From contig JAANSK020269047.1 in NCBI GenBank assembly GCA_011763485.2, positions 1 through 21,391 of the forward strand: a stretch of 21,391 nt of DNA, written 5' to 3'. The DNA is from Isoetes engelmannii. Lineage: Eukaryota > Streptophyta > Lycopodiopsida > Isoetales > Isoetaceae. The position numbers were made by a program, and so were the translations under genes. This document shows positions 8,636 through 18,044 of the stretch, in pieces. Under the pieces are notes generated by a model, which did not search any database, was not told where the DNA came from, and worked only from the letters and a program-made list of their open reading frames with translations. Numbering within the stretch: the stretch's first letter is position 1; the number at the start of each line of letters is the position of its first letter.

Positions 8636-9830
8636 GTGTTGGCCATAACCTAACTATTTAGAGCCAACCCTAACCCTAGACATACTTTTTGCTCACCCTT
8701 CTGCCGAAACTCTGAATCGTTGCGGAAGCTTCGATTCAGGAATCGTTCGCGACAGGGGCGTGTTCAGGAGCGGAGGCGAGGAGATAGTAGTAGCGTGGGA
8801 AGCATGTGCATCCAAGAACCTGTGAAGTATGGAAGCGTCAGGAGCAGGTGAAAGTTCCTCGAGAACAGGTATTTCGAGTAGATAGTTAGCTAACTCATCT
8901 AGAATCTAGCATTCTAGCTGAGTTAGCATGTTGTTTTGCCAGTAGAGCTTTCCTAGATCCTAGTTACGAATTCGAACCCTAATCAATGAATTCTAACTCT
9001 TAGTTTAGCTGCTTGATTAGGATTAGATGATTATTCTATTGTTATCAAATCATGTGATGGATGTTGGTTGATCTATTGTTCGAACCTCTTGTATATTGGG
9101 AAGGGAGGTAGAAACTTAAAAGCCTATTTGTAGTATGCTTCTAGTTTAGCTCATATAGTTCCCATTATATTTTGGCCTAAACATAGAGCCCACCTGGCTG
9201 GAGGGACTATGAGGAGATTGAGTTCTAGATAACGTGGTAAGGTGATGAACGGAGGGGTGGGCGCCCTGCTGGGCGTGGCTACAAGGGTCCTCTTTGTGCA
9301 CTAGGCTTATATTCTGTCACTTCGTACGGGCCGAGTATGAGTTCGACACTTTCCGGGTCATATGCCACCCTGACTCGCTTATTAGCAGGTGCCGTCCTGG
9401 TAGGCATAAGGTGGAGTAAGTCGACTACGGGCTTGTGCCGTCACGACCTTCTAGTCGCCTGGGATTCATATTATCACGAGAGGGTTACCCCCTCCTGCCT
9501 CACCAGACCAGGGAGATGCAACCTGGAGTAGTCCTCTTGGGTGATTCCGAGAGATTACTTATCCAGAAGGCTACAGTCACCTCAGAGTACGGTCCAGCCT
9601 ATCTGCATAGTATGCACAGGAGGGGCGGATGGAGTCGTCAACCCTTGACATTGTCTATATGCCAGCCCAAGTCATTACCATAACTCGGTCTGATCTATCT
9701 TGAAGCCCTTACCGTCAATCACCTCCCTAAGAGTCAGAGCTTGGGTAGGATCTCCCTATGTGTAGTATCAGATAGATGTATGATATGTTGTCTATGTCGA
9801 TGGGATGGATTATGCTACTGTCACGAACCT
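8636..9830 (+). mobile_element. Possible LTR remnant of a Ty3/Gypsy-type retrotransposon
   Basis: The stretch is non-coding. Its composition recalls long LTRs of plant Gypsy elements: an AT-rich first half, then a GC-richer part from about 9235 with phrases such as GTGGGCGCCCTGCTGGGCG and GGGTCCTC. No second LTR, internal coding region or exact end was identified, so only an old, isolated fragment is proposed. The small open frames at 9337-9683 are not considered genes. Two telomere-like CCCTAA units near 8670 are incidental. Confidence 0.22.
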
Positions 9831-10200
9831 ACGCGAAGAACAGGGCAAATACACACAAGAAATACCAAAGAATATACAACAAAGAATCTGATGTACAATG
9901 GCTCGAAGGCTCTCAAAAAACAGAGCAGGTCAGAATACGTATGGTCGTCACAGCTACTCTTCGAGGTAGTTTTATATGTTTATACGTATGTGCTTACATT
10001 TGTTTATGCTTCCACTGTATAGAACCCATTGAGGAGGGGAAAATGACACCTTCCTTCCTCGGCTCACAGTCCTGTCCATTCCAGGGCTTGAGTTTGACGA
10101 AGGGTCCATTTGATGGTCAGGCCATCTGATGGGCGATTCTCGGCAATGTATACGATGGGGTATCGTATATGGAGCAGGGAGCGTCACATCAACGGTTTTG
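9831..10200. other. Non-coding stretch with small hairpins
   Basis: TATACGAT and ATCGTATA around GGGGT at 10148-10168 form a perfect 8-bp inverted repeat. GATGG/CCATC near 10112-10127 forms another. Overlapping open frames on the plus strand (9741-10129) lack recognisable domains and are not called. Confidence 0.35.
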
Positions 10201-10385
10201 CCCCTCTAGATGGCAATGGAAAAAAATCTTCTTGCCTTGAAGAACCTCTTACACTCATTGAAGATTGTGTTTGCCCTGAAGAAACTCTGATTGTTGCAGG
10301 ATGGATAAGTTGTTCAGAGGTACTTCCAACCTGCATTGGAAGCTCACATCACCAAAGTCCTTGTCTGGGTGGTTCCACATAATTG

Positions 10386-10503
10386 GAGGTGCTAAAAATC
10401 CAGAGCTCCTACCAACCAGCACATGAGACGTCGCTACAAGTTGAAGGTGCTAAAAATCGAGAACTGCTATCCTAACAACCAACACATGAGACAACGCTTG
10501 CCC
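10386..10503. repeat. 58-bp imperfect tandem duplication
   Basis: AGGTGCTAAAAATC occurs at 10387 and again at 10445. Each is followed by CCAACCAGCACATGAGAC or CCAACACATGAGAC-type sequence, so the second unit is a diverged copy of the first. It lies in the degenerate minus-strand reading frame described at 10450-11245. Confidence 0.72.
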
Positions 10504-11245
10504 TGAGAGACCTCCAACATGTGTTGAAAGTGGCGAATCCTCAATTCCAGCTCCAATGGAACCTCCAGCATTTGTTGGAAGCATCGCACCTTGTACAGTT
10601 GCATCTCCACGAGTCAAAACACAAGAAGACGTTATTGTTGTGGCATGCAAAGACACGGCAGTCAAAGGTACAACATAAGAAGAGAGGACCGGGACAAGAA
10701 GCTAAGGAGAAGAAACATCTGATGCTCCAACCTCTATAGACATGCTAGTAGAAGAGGACTGAACATGTGGTAATGTTGCTAAGAGATTAAGGTGCACAGA
10801 TGCAGTTTTTCCTTTTCCGTTAGACCCTGATGCATGAGCATTCTCAACAGCTACAATTGCACCTTCACGGGCCAGCCTATGAGCACCCAAGGCAACCATC
10901 CGTCGAGAAACTTTTATAGAATCCTTATCGGCATTCTGTTGCACCATGTCTGGGATACATGTGGTGCATTTGGAAGGATTATGACTGGATCTCATCATCT
11001 TCAGCAAAAGGGGATGAAGTAATTAGACCCCAATCCACCTGCAATTTAAATGATTTCTTGGACAAAATTAATACCATGAGATAGCCGTCGCTCCAAGCTT
11101 TCCAATGAGCCCAAGCACGTCCCAAACCAACATCGTCTGCAAGAGTTGTATCTAAGAAAGTGTTGTAACCAAATCCTACCATCACAAACAGGGAGGGTAC
11201 TATCAGACCCTTTCTGTGCACCAAACCAACCAAATCAGCACCCAA
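10450..11245 (-). pseudogene. Degenerate Ser-rich reading frame of unknown family
   Basis: Protein-like minus-strand frames follow one another. 10979-11245 contains SLFVMVGFGYNTFLDTT and WAHWKAWSDGYLMVLILSKK. 10702-11007 contains MVALGAHRLAREGAIVAVE and a Ser-rich tail. 10450-10665 contains GGSIGAGIEDSPLSTHVGG. The stretches read as parts of one longer protein broken by about two frame changes or stops. No domain is recognised. Neighbouring tandem duplications that also carry the frame, and the transposon-rich context, favour a mobile-element protein, but a dead host gene is not excluded. Confidence 0.3.
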
Positions 11246-11513
11246 AACTTATATCAATGGAAGGGGCATGCCACGAGCTTTCCAATGCCCAAGCTCGCCC
11301 AAAATCGACACCGGTCATAAGGGTTATGGCCAAAAGTAGTGTCGCAGCCAAACCCTACCATCACCAAAGAGGGTCGGAGATGTCATACCCTTTCTCTGCA
11401 CCAAATAGACCAAACCGGCACCCAAAAATTTATGTCACTAGATTTAGAAGGATCACGCCAAGAGCTTTCCGACAAGCCCAAGCACGCCCAAAACCGACAC
11501 CAGAATCAATAGC
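11083..11513. repeat. Tandem repeat of about 183 bp, about 2.4 copies
   Basis: AGCTTTCC followed by AGCCCAAGC or CCCAAGC recurs at 11096, 11276 and 11463, spaced 180 and 187 bp. The first two units also share the blocks AAATCCTACCATCAC / AAACCCTACCATCAC and CCCTTTCTGTGCACCAAA / CCCTTTCTCTGCACCAAA. On the minus strand both units give similar peptides around a Leu-rich HRKG or QRKG-type block, so a coding segment was probably duplicated before it decayed. The 155-codon plus-strand frame at 11146-11613 is a by-product of this repeat. Confidence 0.82.
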
Positions 11514-11553
11514 TACGAACAAAAGACCGAAGCAGAACTTGCCACATGCGATC

Positions 11554-11845
11554 ATGTTATTATCTTTACTTGAGCACTTCCCTTTGGATCTATGCTTACC
11601 CTCACTTTTATAGAAACCACAAAAGATGTACTAACTTCATTACACGTACATGCAAACTTACGTCTCGTAATGAAGATGGAATTGCAATTGCTTCTTGAAA
11701 AATTCATTATGTTATTATCTTTACTCGAGACTTCCCTCTTAATCTATGATTACCCTCATGTTTATAAAAACCACCAAATATGAAGTACTAATTCTCATTA
11801 GAGGCACATGCAAACTTATGTCTCGTAATGAAGATCGAATTTCTT
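11554..11845. repeat. 155-bp tandem duplication
   Basis: ATGTTATTATCTTTACT begins units at 11554 and 11709. Both continue with CTTCCCT, CTATG.TTACCCTCA and, near their ends, CATGCAAACTTA followed by GTCTCGTAATGAAGAT. Small indels separate the copies. No gene is recognised. Confidence 0.85.
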
Positions 11846-11935
11846 AAAGCCTCCATGCCTTTTAAGATATGGAATATTGTCTTCAATGAAGGGATCATTC
11901 AAGGAACAAAACTCCTTGGTCTCCTTGTATAGAGT

Positions 11936-12064
11936 AATGTGGGGGGTCTTGGCAATTGGGGGAGCATTCCCCTGTTAGCAGGTCGGGTCCTACGACCAGC
12001 GTTAGCCGCGAGCGGGTGACTTGCTAACAGAGGAATGCTCCCCCACTTGCCAAGACCCCACATT
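11936..12064. repeat. Large foldback (inverted repeat with arms of about 48 bp)
   Basis: The left arm (11936-11984) and right arm (12018-12064) are near-perfect reverse complements. They share AATGTGGGG, GTCTTGGCAA, TGGGGGAGCATTCC and CTGTTAGCA, with a few mismatches and a 2-base length difference. The 33-bp loop is GC-rich. The transcript of either strand would form a strong hairpin. The right arm runs into the 17-bp terminal repeat of the next element. It may be a MITE, the residue of two element ends brought together, or a small-RNA hairpin. No clear target duplication was found. Confidence 0.85.
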
Positions 12065-12625
12065 CTAGAAGTTGGGGAGATGGGAAGGGCAATCCGAACG
12101 AAGATCTTTGAAGATCTTGCCTTCCCATTTTACTGCCGGATTCATCTTCCTGATCCATCTTAGATTTGGGAAAACAGTGAAAAAACAAAGCATCTGTAAC
12201 CCCAAAGACCAAATCCGGCCTTTACCTGCTTCATCTGCGACCAAATCCGCCCATTACCTGCTTCATCTGCGACCTAAACAATATAGAAACAGGGTCATCT
12301 CCGATCTGCGCCGATCTTCACAACGCTGGCCATCTTCTGGAGATGAAGAAACCTATACCTAACTGCGCCGATCTGCTTCATCATATTCATCTTAACAAAC
12401 CTGCTTCATCTCCGATCTGCGCCCTAACCTAAACAATATAGAAACAGGGTTACAAAACTGGCGGTGTTGTGAAGAAACCCTAACCTAAAACTGTGGAACC
12501 CTAACCTGCACAGCCGCTCAGGCGGAATGCATCAGTGCAACTTCCATTCCATAATATTGAGATATGCCACGTGGTGGCATGAAAATACACGCTAGGTAAA
12601 ACAAGCGACCCAACTTCTAGAATGT
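12060..12625. mobile_element. 566-bp element bounded by 17-bp perfect terminal inverted repeats
   Basis: ACATTCTAGAAGTTGGG at 12060-12076 is exactly inverted at 12609-12625. The interior resembles a host gene leader rather than a compact MITE: it is repetitive and pyrimidine-rich, with ACCTGCTTCATCT at 12224, 12256 and 12399, and an identical 24-bp block at 12272-12295 and 12427-12450. No reading frame of note and no clear target duplication are visible. It could be a Pack-type element carrying a duplicated gene fragment, or a chance association with the foldback next to it. Confidence 0.5.
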
Positions 12626-13213
12626 AATCATCATGTGTTGAAATTATTGCAACACCATCATAGAATCTGGCTAGCAACTAAGAAGGACAATGATGTTAAC
12701 ATAGTTTCAACCTATGACCTATGAGTCACATTCTCTAAAATGAACGACATTGTCAAGGTGTTTAGAGAATCAAGATTGGTAAAGTAAACAGATGTTGAAA
12801 GACGAGATGTTGAAAAATCTACATTTCAAAAATGAAATAAAAGAAAGGGAGTTGCTAGAAAAGGTGAGCATAGGAATCATTCGGTACAAGAGATTAAGGA
12901 CTTTAGTTTAGCATTTTAATTACCATACACGTAAAAATTAGTGCACAAATGGTGGAAACAATAAACAAGAAATGACTCGGCATTACTTTTGTCTTTATGG
13001 CGTAGACATCATTTGCGCATCATTAGGATCTTGCCTTCTCCAAATTGTAATACATGTATTGACATCAAAAAAAATATACACTTGTATTTGCAACATAAGG
13101 CCACATGTTAAACTTCAAGCTTGTAAAACTCAATATTGAATAATGACAAGGTTGGACCAAGCAATACGATGCGTTGAGACTACTTGTTTTGGGGCAAAAT
13201 AGCTTTGGAATTA
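12626..13213. other. AT-rich stretch, nothing recognised
   Basis: No open frame, RNA gene or clear repeat was found. Part of the right side may belong to the LINE whose 3' end is at 14064, but no motif supports this. Confidence 0.4.
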
Positions 13214-13407
13214 GGGGATCATAGACATGATGAATTTTTTCAGCAAATCTCAGCCGAATGATACATGGAGAAAGACTCTCAGCCGATAGATCAAGCCAGG
13301 TCTGTTCAGGTCCAAGACCTCAGCGCCAATTATCTGAGATCGGATACTTTTTGTGCAAGTATAAGATTTGAATCCGTCATTGTATCAGCCCCCATGGGAA
13401 ACCTCCC
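13214..13407 (+). mobile_element. Probable Tourist-like MITE related to the copy at 20530-20798
   Basis: The right end, CATGGGAAACCTCCC (13393-13407), differs by one base from the right end of the better-preserved copy and is followed by TTA. The left end may be at 13214, where GGGGATC also follows TTA (13211-13213), giving a 194-bp element. The interior (TCTCAGCCGATAGATC, CAGGTC.AAGACCTCAGCG) matches the reverse complement of 20540-20670. The left terminal repeat is badly eroded, so that boundary is less certain. Confidence 0.55.
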
Positions 13408-13499
13408 TTAGAGACTATCTGTATAGGTACCCTAACACATGACCATTTCTTGATAGATCCATCTCATAGTATCTTTTTTGTGGTCGCAAATCATTCATC

Positions 13500-14033
13500 G
13501 TTGTGTGTGAGTTAATATTGTGGTCCACACATTTCATCCAGACGTGTCTGCAATTTGTCTCTTATGTGCAGAGAGGGATGAGACAATTGAACATTACTTC
13601 TTCCTATGTTTTAACATGTCAGGCATGCTTGGTTGTGGCTTCACGGCCTCTTTTGCTGCAATTTAAATAGCTAACAGGTGTTATTAGCAGTCCACCTAAG
13701 TGGCTGAGAAAATTTGAATTTTCATTTGGCTTCTGCATGGATCATCTGGTCCATCTGTATAAGAAGGAATCTCCTCATATTCAAAGGTCATGTTTGTTCT
13801 GATGCACAGGTTCTTATCGAGGCCCAACAACGAATGTCAAGGCTTTCAAGTGCTCATGAATTGATGGCGAAGTAAAGAGCCATATTTGGGAGCACTATCT
13901 CACATTCACACTTACACATGAGCTTTTACATTTGGGTGGGGTGGATTTGCTCTAGTGGACATTTTTTCCACTGAGTTTTTAGTCCCTATTGTACTTTGTT
14001 TGTGACGTTTTCTCAATAAGAAAGGCTCGCGTC

Positions 14034-14064
<31 letters not shown>
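13500..14064 (+). mobile_element. 3' end of an L1-type LINE with zinc-knuckle remnant and poly(A)
   Basis: On the plus strand, 13556-13609 encodes C-L-L-C, eight residues, then H-Y-F-F-L-C. This is the CxxC...HxxxxC signature of the zf-RVT domain found at the C-terminus of plant L1 ORF2; DETIEHYFF is typical. Downstream is a non-coding tail with TTGTACTTTG and AATAAG, ending in 28 A residues (14037-14064). The RT itself is not recognisable here and the 5' limit is unknown. No target duplication matching the bases after the poly(A) was found upstream. Confidence 0.75.
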
Positions 14065-14065
<1 letters not shown>

Positions 14066-15222
14066 TTACTAAATAAATGGTCAAATGATTTAAATTTTAT
14101 AGTGTATCCTTGAATCGGCTTCTTAAGCATCTAAAATTGAAAAAGGAAGTTTGTGAAGAAAAAATACATGCAAATAGTGCTGGAAATGAGACACCGTATT
14201 GCTCCCCATAACTCATTGATTGGTTCCTTATGATTTTATGGTAACATTTTTAGGACTCGAGGTTGTTGGCAAGCAAAGAAGCAAAGTTTGGGCACCCATA
14301 CGCGACAAATGCACCTTCTTCATTGCCTCCCCAAACAATTTTTTTCCTTGTTGCTTCCATTTCATGTGCCTTATAGGTGGAGCAATTAAGAGTGAGGACA
14401 CATAGATGTGGGTGCTAAATAACACATGCTTCGCTACTACAACCCTTCCAGCTCGTGATGGCTTTGCAACTTCCCACCAATTTAAATGTCTTTAAGTGTC
14501 TATGTGTTACTTTTAAACAAAAGCATGATAATGTTATATGCAAAATAGCGAGAGTGCACAATGTATATTTGCGTACATGGTCTTTTGCTTTAGAGATTTG
14601 TATGTGAGCACTAAACGATTCAAAAAAATAGAATAGAATGTATTTTATCATCCACGACAAGGCAATTGGTATGTTTTTGTGAGGGTGACCTGACTTTTAG
14701 CAAGGCCGCCCCTTGCACTATGGTGTGGTTGCATCCTACCATGCATTACTCCTCTATCCCAACTAATTCTGGAGCCCCTCTACCGTGCCATTTTGGCTAT
14801 TAGGATCATATTCAATGTCTTAGACTTAGACTCTATTATTAAAAAGTGATGATGAAGAATACAATAGAACAGATTAGAATACTATGTTTATCGCCCACGG
14901 AGACCAATTAGCGAGAATACCGATAATGTATTCAACCTTTATTGTTTTAAGGTCAACATACACAAACTTTCAAGGTGACATTTGATATTCAACCATGAAC
15001 TGCAAACTTCGGGTAAAGAAAACTTCTTAAAAGGACAAGAATCAGTGAGCTGGAAAGAAAGATTCTTTAGATGATCGAGGGAAGTATATATTGGTAGTTC
15101 CATTGAGGAACTGAAGCTATATTATATGTACACTGCAATGCACCAAAAATTGCTCATCCTGGATGAACTCGCATGTAAATAGTGCTGCTACTTTGAAATA
15201 TACACGAGAAAAAACAGGTCTC
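14065..15222. other. 3' flank of the LysM gene, no gene recognised
   Basis: Small frames at 14220-14660 on both strands lack recognisable domains. The right part should contain the 3' UTR of the minus-strand LysM gene. AATAAA on the minus strand at 14938-14943, about 280 bp past the stop, is the best polyadenylation signal seen. Confidence 0.4.
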
Positions 15223-17213
15223 TTATGAACTTAGGAGCCACCAGAAAAGAAAAAGGAGAGTTGCAGATGCTGGAGCCATACGAGAGGCTGAAGAAGCTGC
15301 TCCTAAGTTACCTGCTGAAGTAGATGTTGGTAGCAAAGATTGCGGTCCAGGCGCTACAAATGGTGCGGAAGACGGCCCTAGCGGTCGGTAATTTGTCACA
15401 GGTGCTGCCACTGAGCAATTGAAAGTGTTGGTTAACCAGTATCAAACACATAAATCTATGAAAGAAGTGAAAAAACCTACCTGGGCAAATGGTAGCATTT
15501 GAAGCCTGTAAGCTGTCACATAGCATTGCATAAATAAGCATAATCTGTGAATGTATAGTTTGTTTAAACCATGTTTCTGTGAGATCCTACCTGACAAGGA
15601 TCCCAGATCTGTTGTAGCCATTGTAAAGACATGTAAGTATGTAGCAGCCAGAATTGGCCTGAGAAGTGCTGTATTCTCCAACTGTAAGATCTGTTTCTCC
15701 ACATTTGATAGCAGGGCATGATGCACTCAGAGTTGGTGGTGCAGGGGTACAGTAGACCCTGAGATTTATGAATGTGAACTTCAGGAACAAATTACACAGA
15801 GAAAATAAATGTCCAAAACCACCACTGACGAATTCACTCACTGTTTTGTATCAGAGAAAAACAGCAAAAAAAAAAAACCATTTCTCGATTGAAACTTCAA
15901 AAGAACAAACTAAAAAAACAAGGAATGAATCAACCCCAGTCCAAACGGATCAATGTTGGACGGATCTTCACCCTAAATCCGTCCAACGCAGTAAATTTTG
16001 GACGAATTCACTCAATGTTTTTCTCTGATGGGGGGGCTGTATACAGCATTCTACCCCTATTTAATTGAGCACATGGACTTCCCTGAGGCTCTTAACTAGT
16101 AACTATCAAACAGTCTGCAGTTAGTTATGATTTATAATGGTTTTTATCCTGAGGCCCTCCCATTCAAGTTAGAGAACAACCTTTTTACAAGTTACTAACA
16201 TTAAAAACAAGAGAACTTACTTAGGAAAGTTATATGCGCAGCTGCATTGGACACAGTGTTCTGCACTTAGTACGTAACTTCCATTTGCTACTGTTAATCC
16301 ATAGTCGATGGCATGTGGACTGAAAGATGAAGTGCATGCTGTATGGCATATGAACACAACATAAAAAATTTGCCCAGTTGAGTTGAATCTATAAATACTG
16401 TAAGCGTTTTGCATAAATCAATCATTCTAGATTCTAGGTGAAGAATAGCAACACCGGTTCTCAAAAGAAATGATCAAATAAGACACTAACAGTCTGAAAA
16501 CTGCTGGAGGAATTAAGAGACAGTTATATACCTCGTATTGGAAGCACCACTACGTCTCCTGCCAGAAGGGACGAAGAGCTCTGCATCGTATTTAAGTTCA
16601 AAAATTCCTGCTGGGTTATACCATAGCTGCTAGAAAGTTGAGGAACAGAGTCCTCGGATTGAACAGTATATGTCAAGAACATCGTCAGATGATCATCATA
16701 TATATTATTACGGCAAGCACAAGGGAAAGGAATCACCAAAGACTGGCCCGCAGAAATATTGGGCGCATTAGGCAGATTATTGGCCTGAACAATCTGTTGC
16801 GGAGTGATCATGCCACCAAATGTTGAAACAATAACCAGAAGAGTATCCAGGGCCTTCACAGTGTAGACTATAGATGATGTTCTACGAATCCCGCTTGAAC
16901 AGGCACAGGAAACAGGAATTTTGAGTATTTGATGCGCAGAAATCATCACTTGATCAGGATCATATGCCTTGAACTCAAAATTATTTGCCCCGAACAGAGA
17001 AACTGCGTCTACAGAGAATAAAGAAGCTATGGTGCTGATATTCATTTCAGAACTTAGCTTGTAACTCACCATTGCGTTGCACAAATCATTTGTAAAACAC
17101 GACTCTATATAGGATTTACATGATCCTCTGCTTGGAAAAATCGCCAGTGTTAAAATCAATATAATGCTTCCACGAATTAATCCGCTGGCTCCATTTCTAA
17201 CCTTAGATTCCAT
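15223..17213 (-). CDS. LysM-domain GPI-anchored receptor-like protein (LYM/CEBiP family)
   Basis: Five exons join in frame to 395 residues: 17213-16532, 16338-16221, 15758-15591, 15512-15481 and 15410-15223. All introns are GT-AG (193, 462, 78 and 70 bp). A hydrophobic signal peptide (about 1-30) precedes three LysM-like modules, about 51-103, 117-166 and 181-227. CAC motifs at 103-105 and 165-167 separate them, as in LYM/CEBiP proteins. A Cys-rich module follows (C229; C256, C259 and C261 in CVQCSC; C270), then a Pro/Ser-rich stretch and a hydrophobic C-terminus (TLLFLFWWLLSS) that fits a GPI signal. N-glycosylation sequons include N58, N152 and N246. Relatives sit on the outer face of the plasma membrane, bind chitin or peptidoglycan fragments and signal with CERK1-type kinases. 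Ligand cannot be told from sequence. The start is the first Met before the signal peptide. The length is usual for the family and no break is visible. Confidence 0.9.
15481..15512 (-). other. 32-nt micro-exon (exon 4) of the LysM gene
   Basis: Direct joining of exon 3 to exon 5 gives the wrong phase. A 32-nt exon preceded by TATGTGACAG and followed by GTAGGT restores the frame and inserts S-LQASNATICP-V. This adds a Cys and an N-glycosylation sequon (NAT) and leads into AAPVTNYRPLGPSS. A 25-nt alternative starting after the next AG (15506-15505) would leave the tail out of frame. Both introns beside it are short (78 and 70 bp). The exon is inferred from phase and splice signals. Confidence 0.78.
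15955..15987. repeat. Perfect 11-bp inverted repeat in intron 2
   Basis: GTTGGACGGAT (15955-15965) and ATCCGTCCAAC (15977-15987) flank an 11-base loop within the largest intron of the LysM gene. The same intron holds a 20-base direct repeat starting GACGAATTCACTCA at 15827 and 16001 with one mismatch. These may mark an old small insertion. Confidence 0.75.
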
Positions 17214-17221
17214 CCCTAGCT

Positions 17222-17339
17222 CTGGAAGAAAAATGACATATATATATTACGCAACGAACAACGGAATAGCGGATTCTTGATAAGAAACTAATACCCAGAA
17301 AAAAAAATTCTGGAGGATGAAGTGTCAGATTACACTTAC
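17222..17339 (-). other. Predicted 5' UTR intron of the LysM gene
   Basis: On the minus strand a strong donor, G|GTAAGTG (intron starts at 17339), and a strong acceptor, TTTTTCTTCCAG|AG (intron ends at 17222), define a 118-bp intron. It ends 8 bases before the start codon at 17213. Leader introns are common in plant genes and can raise expression. The transcription start lies to the right of 17340 and was not located. Confidence 0.55.
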
Positions 17340-17340
17340 C

Positions 17341-17956
17341 AATCGGAAAACCCTGATGCAGGCTTTAAATCACGAGTGCATTTTTTTAGCATTTAGATTC
17401 ATCATCGTGAAAACAGCAGAGTGCATTTCATCCCTGACATTTCATCAATAACTAAAAAAGACCTGGCTGAGAAGAACCCTAAAGATCCAATAGGCCGTAA
17501 TCTAGATTTTTAAAGCAAAAGAAGTACGAAGCAGCGTGCATTGCACAACAATCCATCTCTGTTTTTGTCAACAACTAAAAGCGACCTGAATATAAGAACC
17601 CTAGCCATAACACCAGAAATAATGAGCTTTAAGGCTGCTGGATTTCATGATCATCACGGACTGGCACTTTAGGGCAACAAGAATTAATCTGTTTTTTCAG
17701 ATGTTCAGCAACTTTTTGCAGATTCAACACACATTCTCGGACCAAAAAATGATGGCAGATCATTCAGACAAGTGGAGCAGGTTCGATTTATGAAGAATAT
17801 GATGCTGGTGAATTGGAGGAAGATCTGCTTTGTACTCTGTTTTTTTTCTAAGGTGTAGTGCTTTACAACTCATTTTTCCATACCATTGCCATTATCCATT
17901 AAATGGCCTTTAAATATCAGATCAAGGTTCAAGAAGTATATAAATAAGGCACCATT
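17341..17956 (-). promoter_or_regulatory. Upstream region of the LysM gene
   Basis: No open frame or transposon is recognised here, and the promoter and leader should lie in this stretch. No TATA box could be placed with confidence. An AT-rich TATATAAATA-type block near 17938-17948 reads on the plus strand. Confidence 0.3.
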
Positions 17957-18044
17957 TTAGTGTAGAAATCACGTCCCATTGTACTAGTTTTTCAGTTAAT
18001 ATAAATTATCTCTCGTTCTTCAAAAAAAATTAGTATAGAAATCA
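17957..18044 (+). mobile_element. 58-bp extremely truncated LINE insertion with target-site duplication
   Basis: TTAGTGTAGAAATCA (17957-17971) and TTAGTATAGAAATCA (18030-18044) are 15-bp direct repeats with one mismatch. Between them are 58 bp ending in eight A residues (18022-18029). The inserted piece begins CGTCCCATTGTACTAG and resembles the 3' tail of the LINE at 13980-14064 (GTCCCTATTGTACTTTG). A short 3' piece with poly(A) and long target duplications is the hallmark of target-primed reverse transcription that stopped early. Confidence 0.82.

Noticed and set aside
8665-8682. Telomere-like CCCTAA units
   Set aside because: Only two units are present, with no array; incidental.
11146-11613. 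155-codon plus-strand open frame
   Set aside because: It runs through the 183-bp tandem repeat, against the direction of the coding-like minus-strand frames, and has no recognisable domain.
15442-15726. 94-codon minus-strand frame across exons 3 and 4 of the LysM gene
   Set aside because: It is a different frame from the conserved Cys-rich module and reads through a good intron; a shadow of the real exons.
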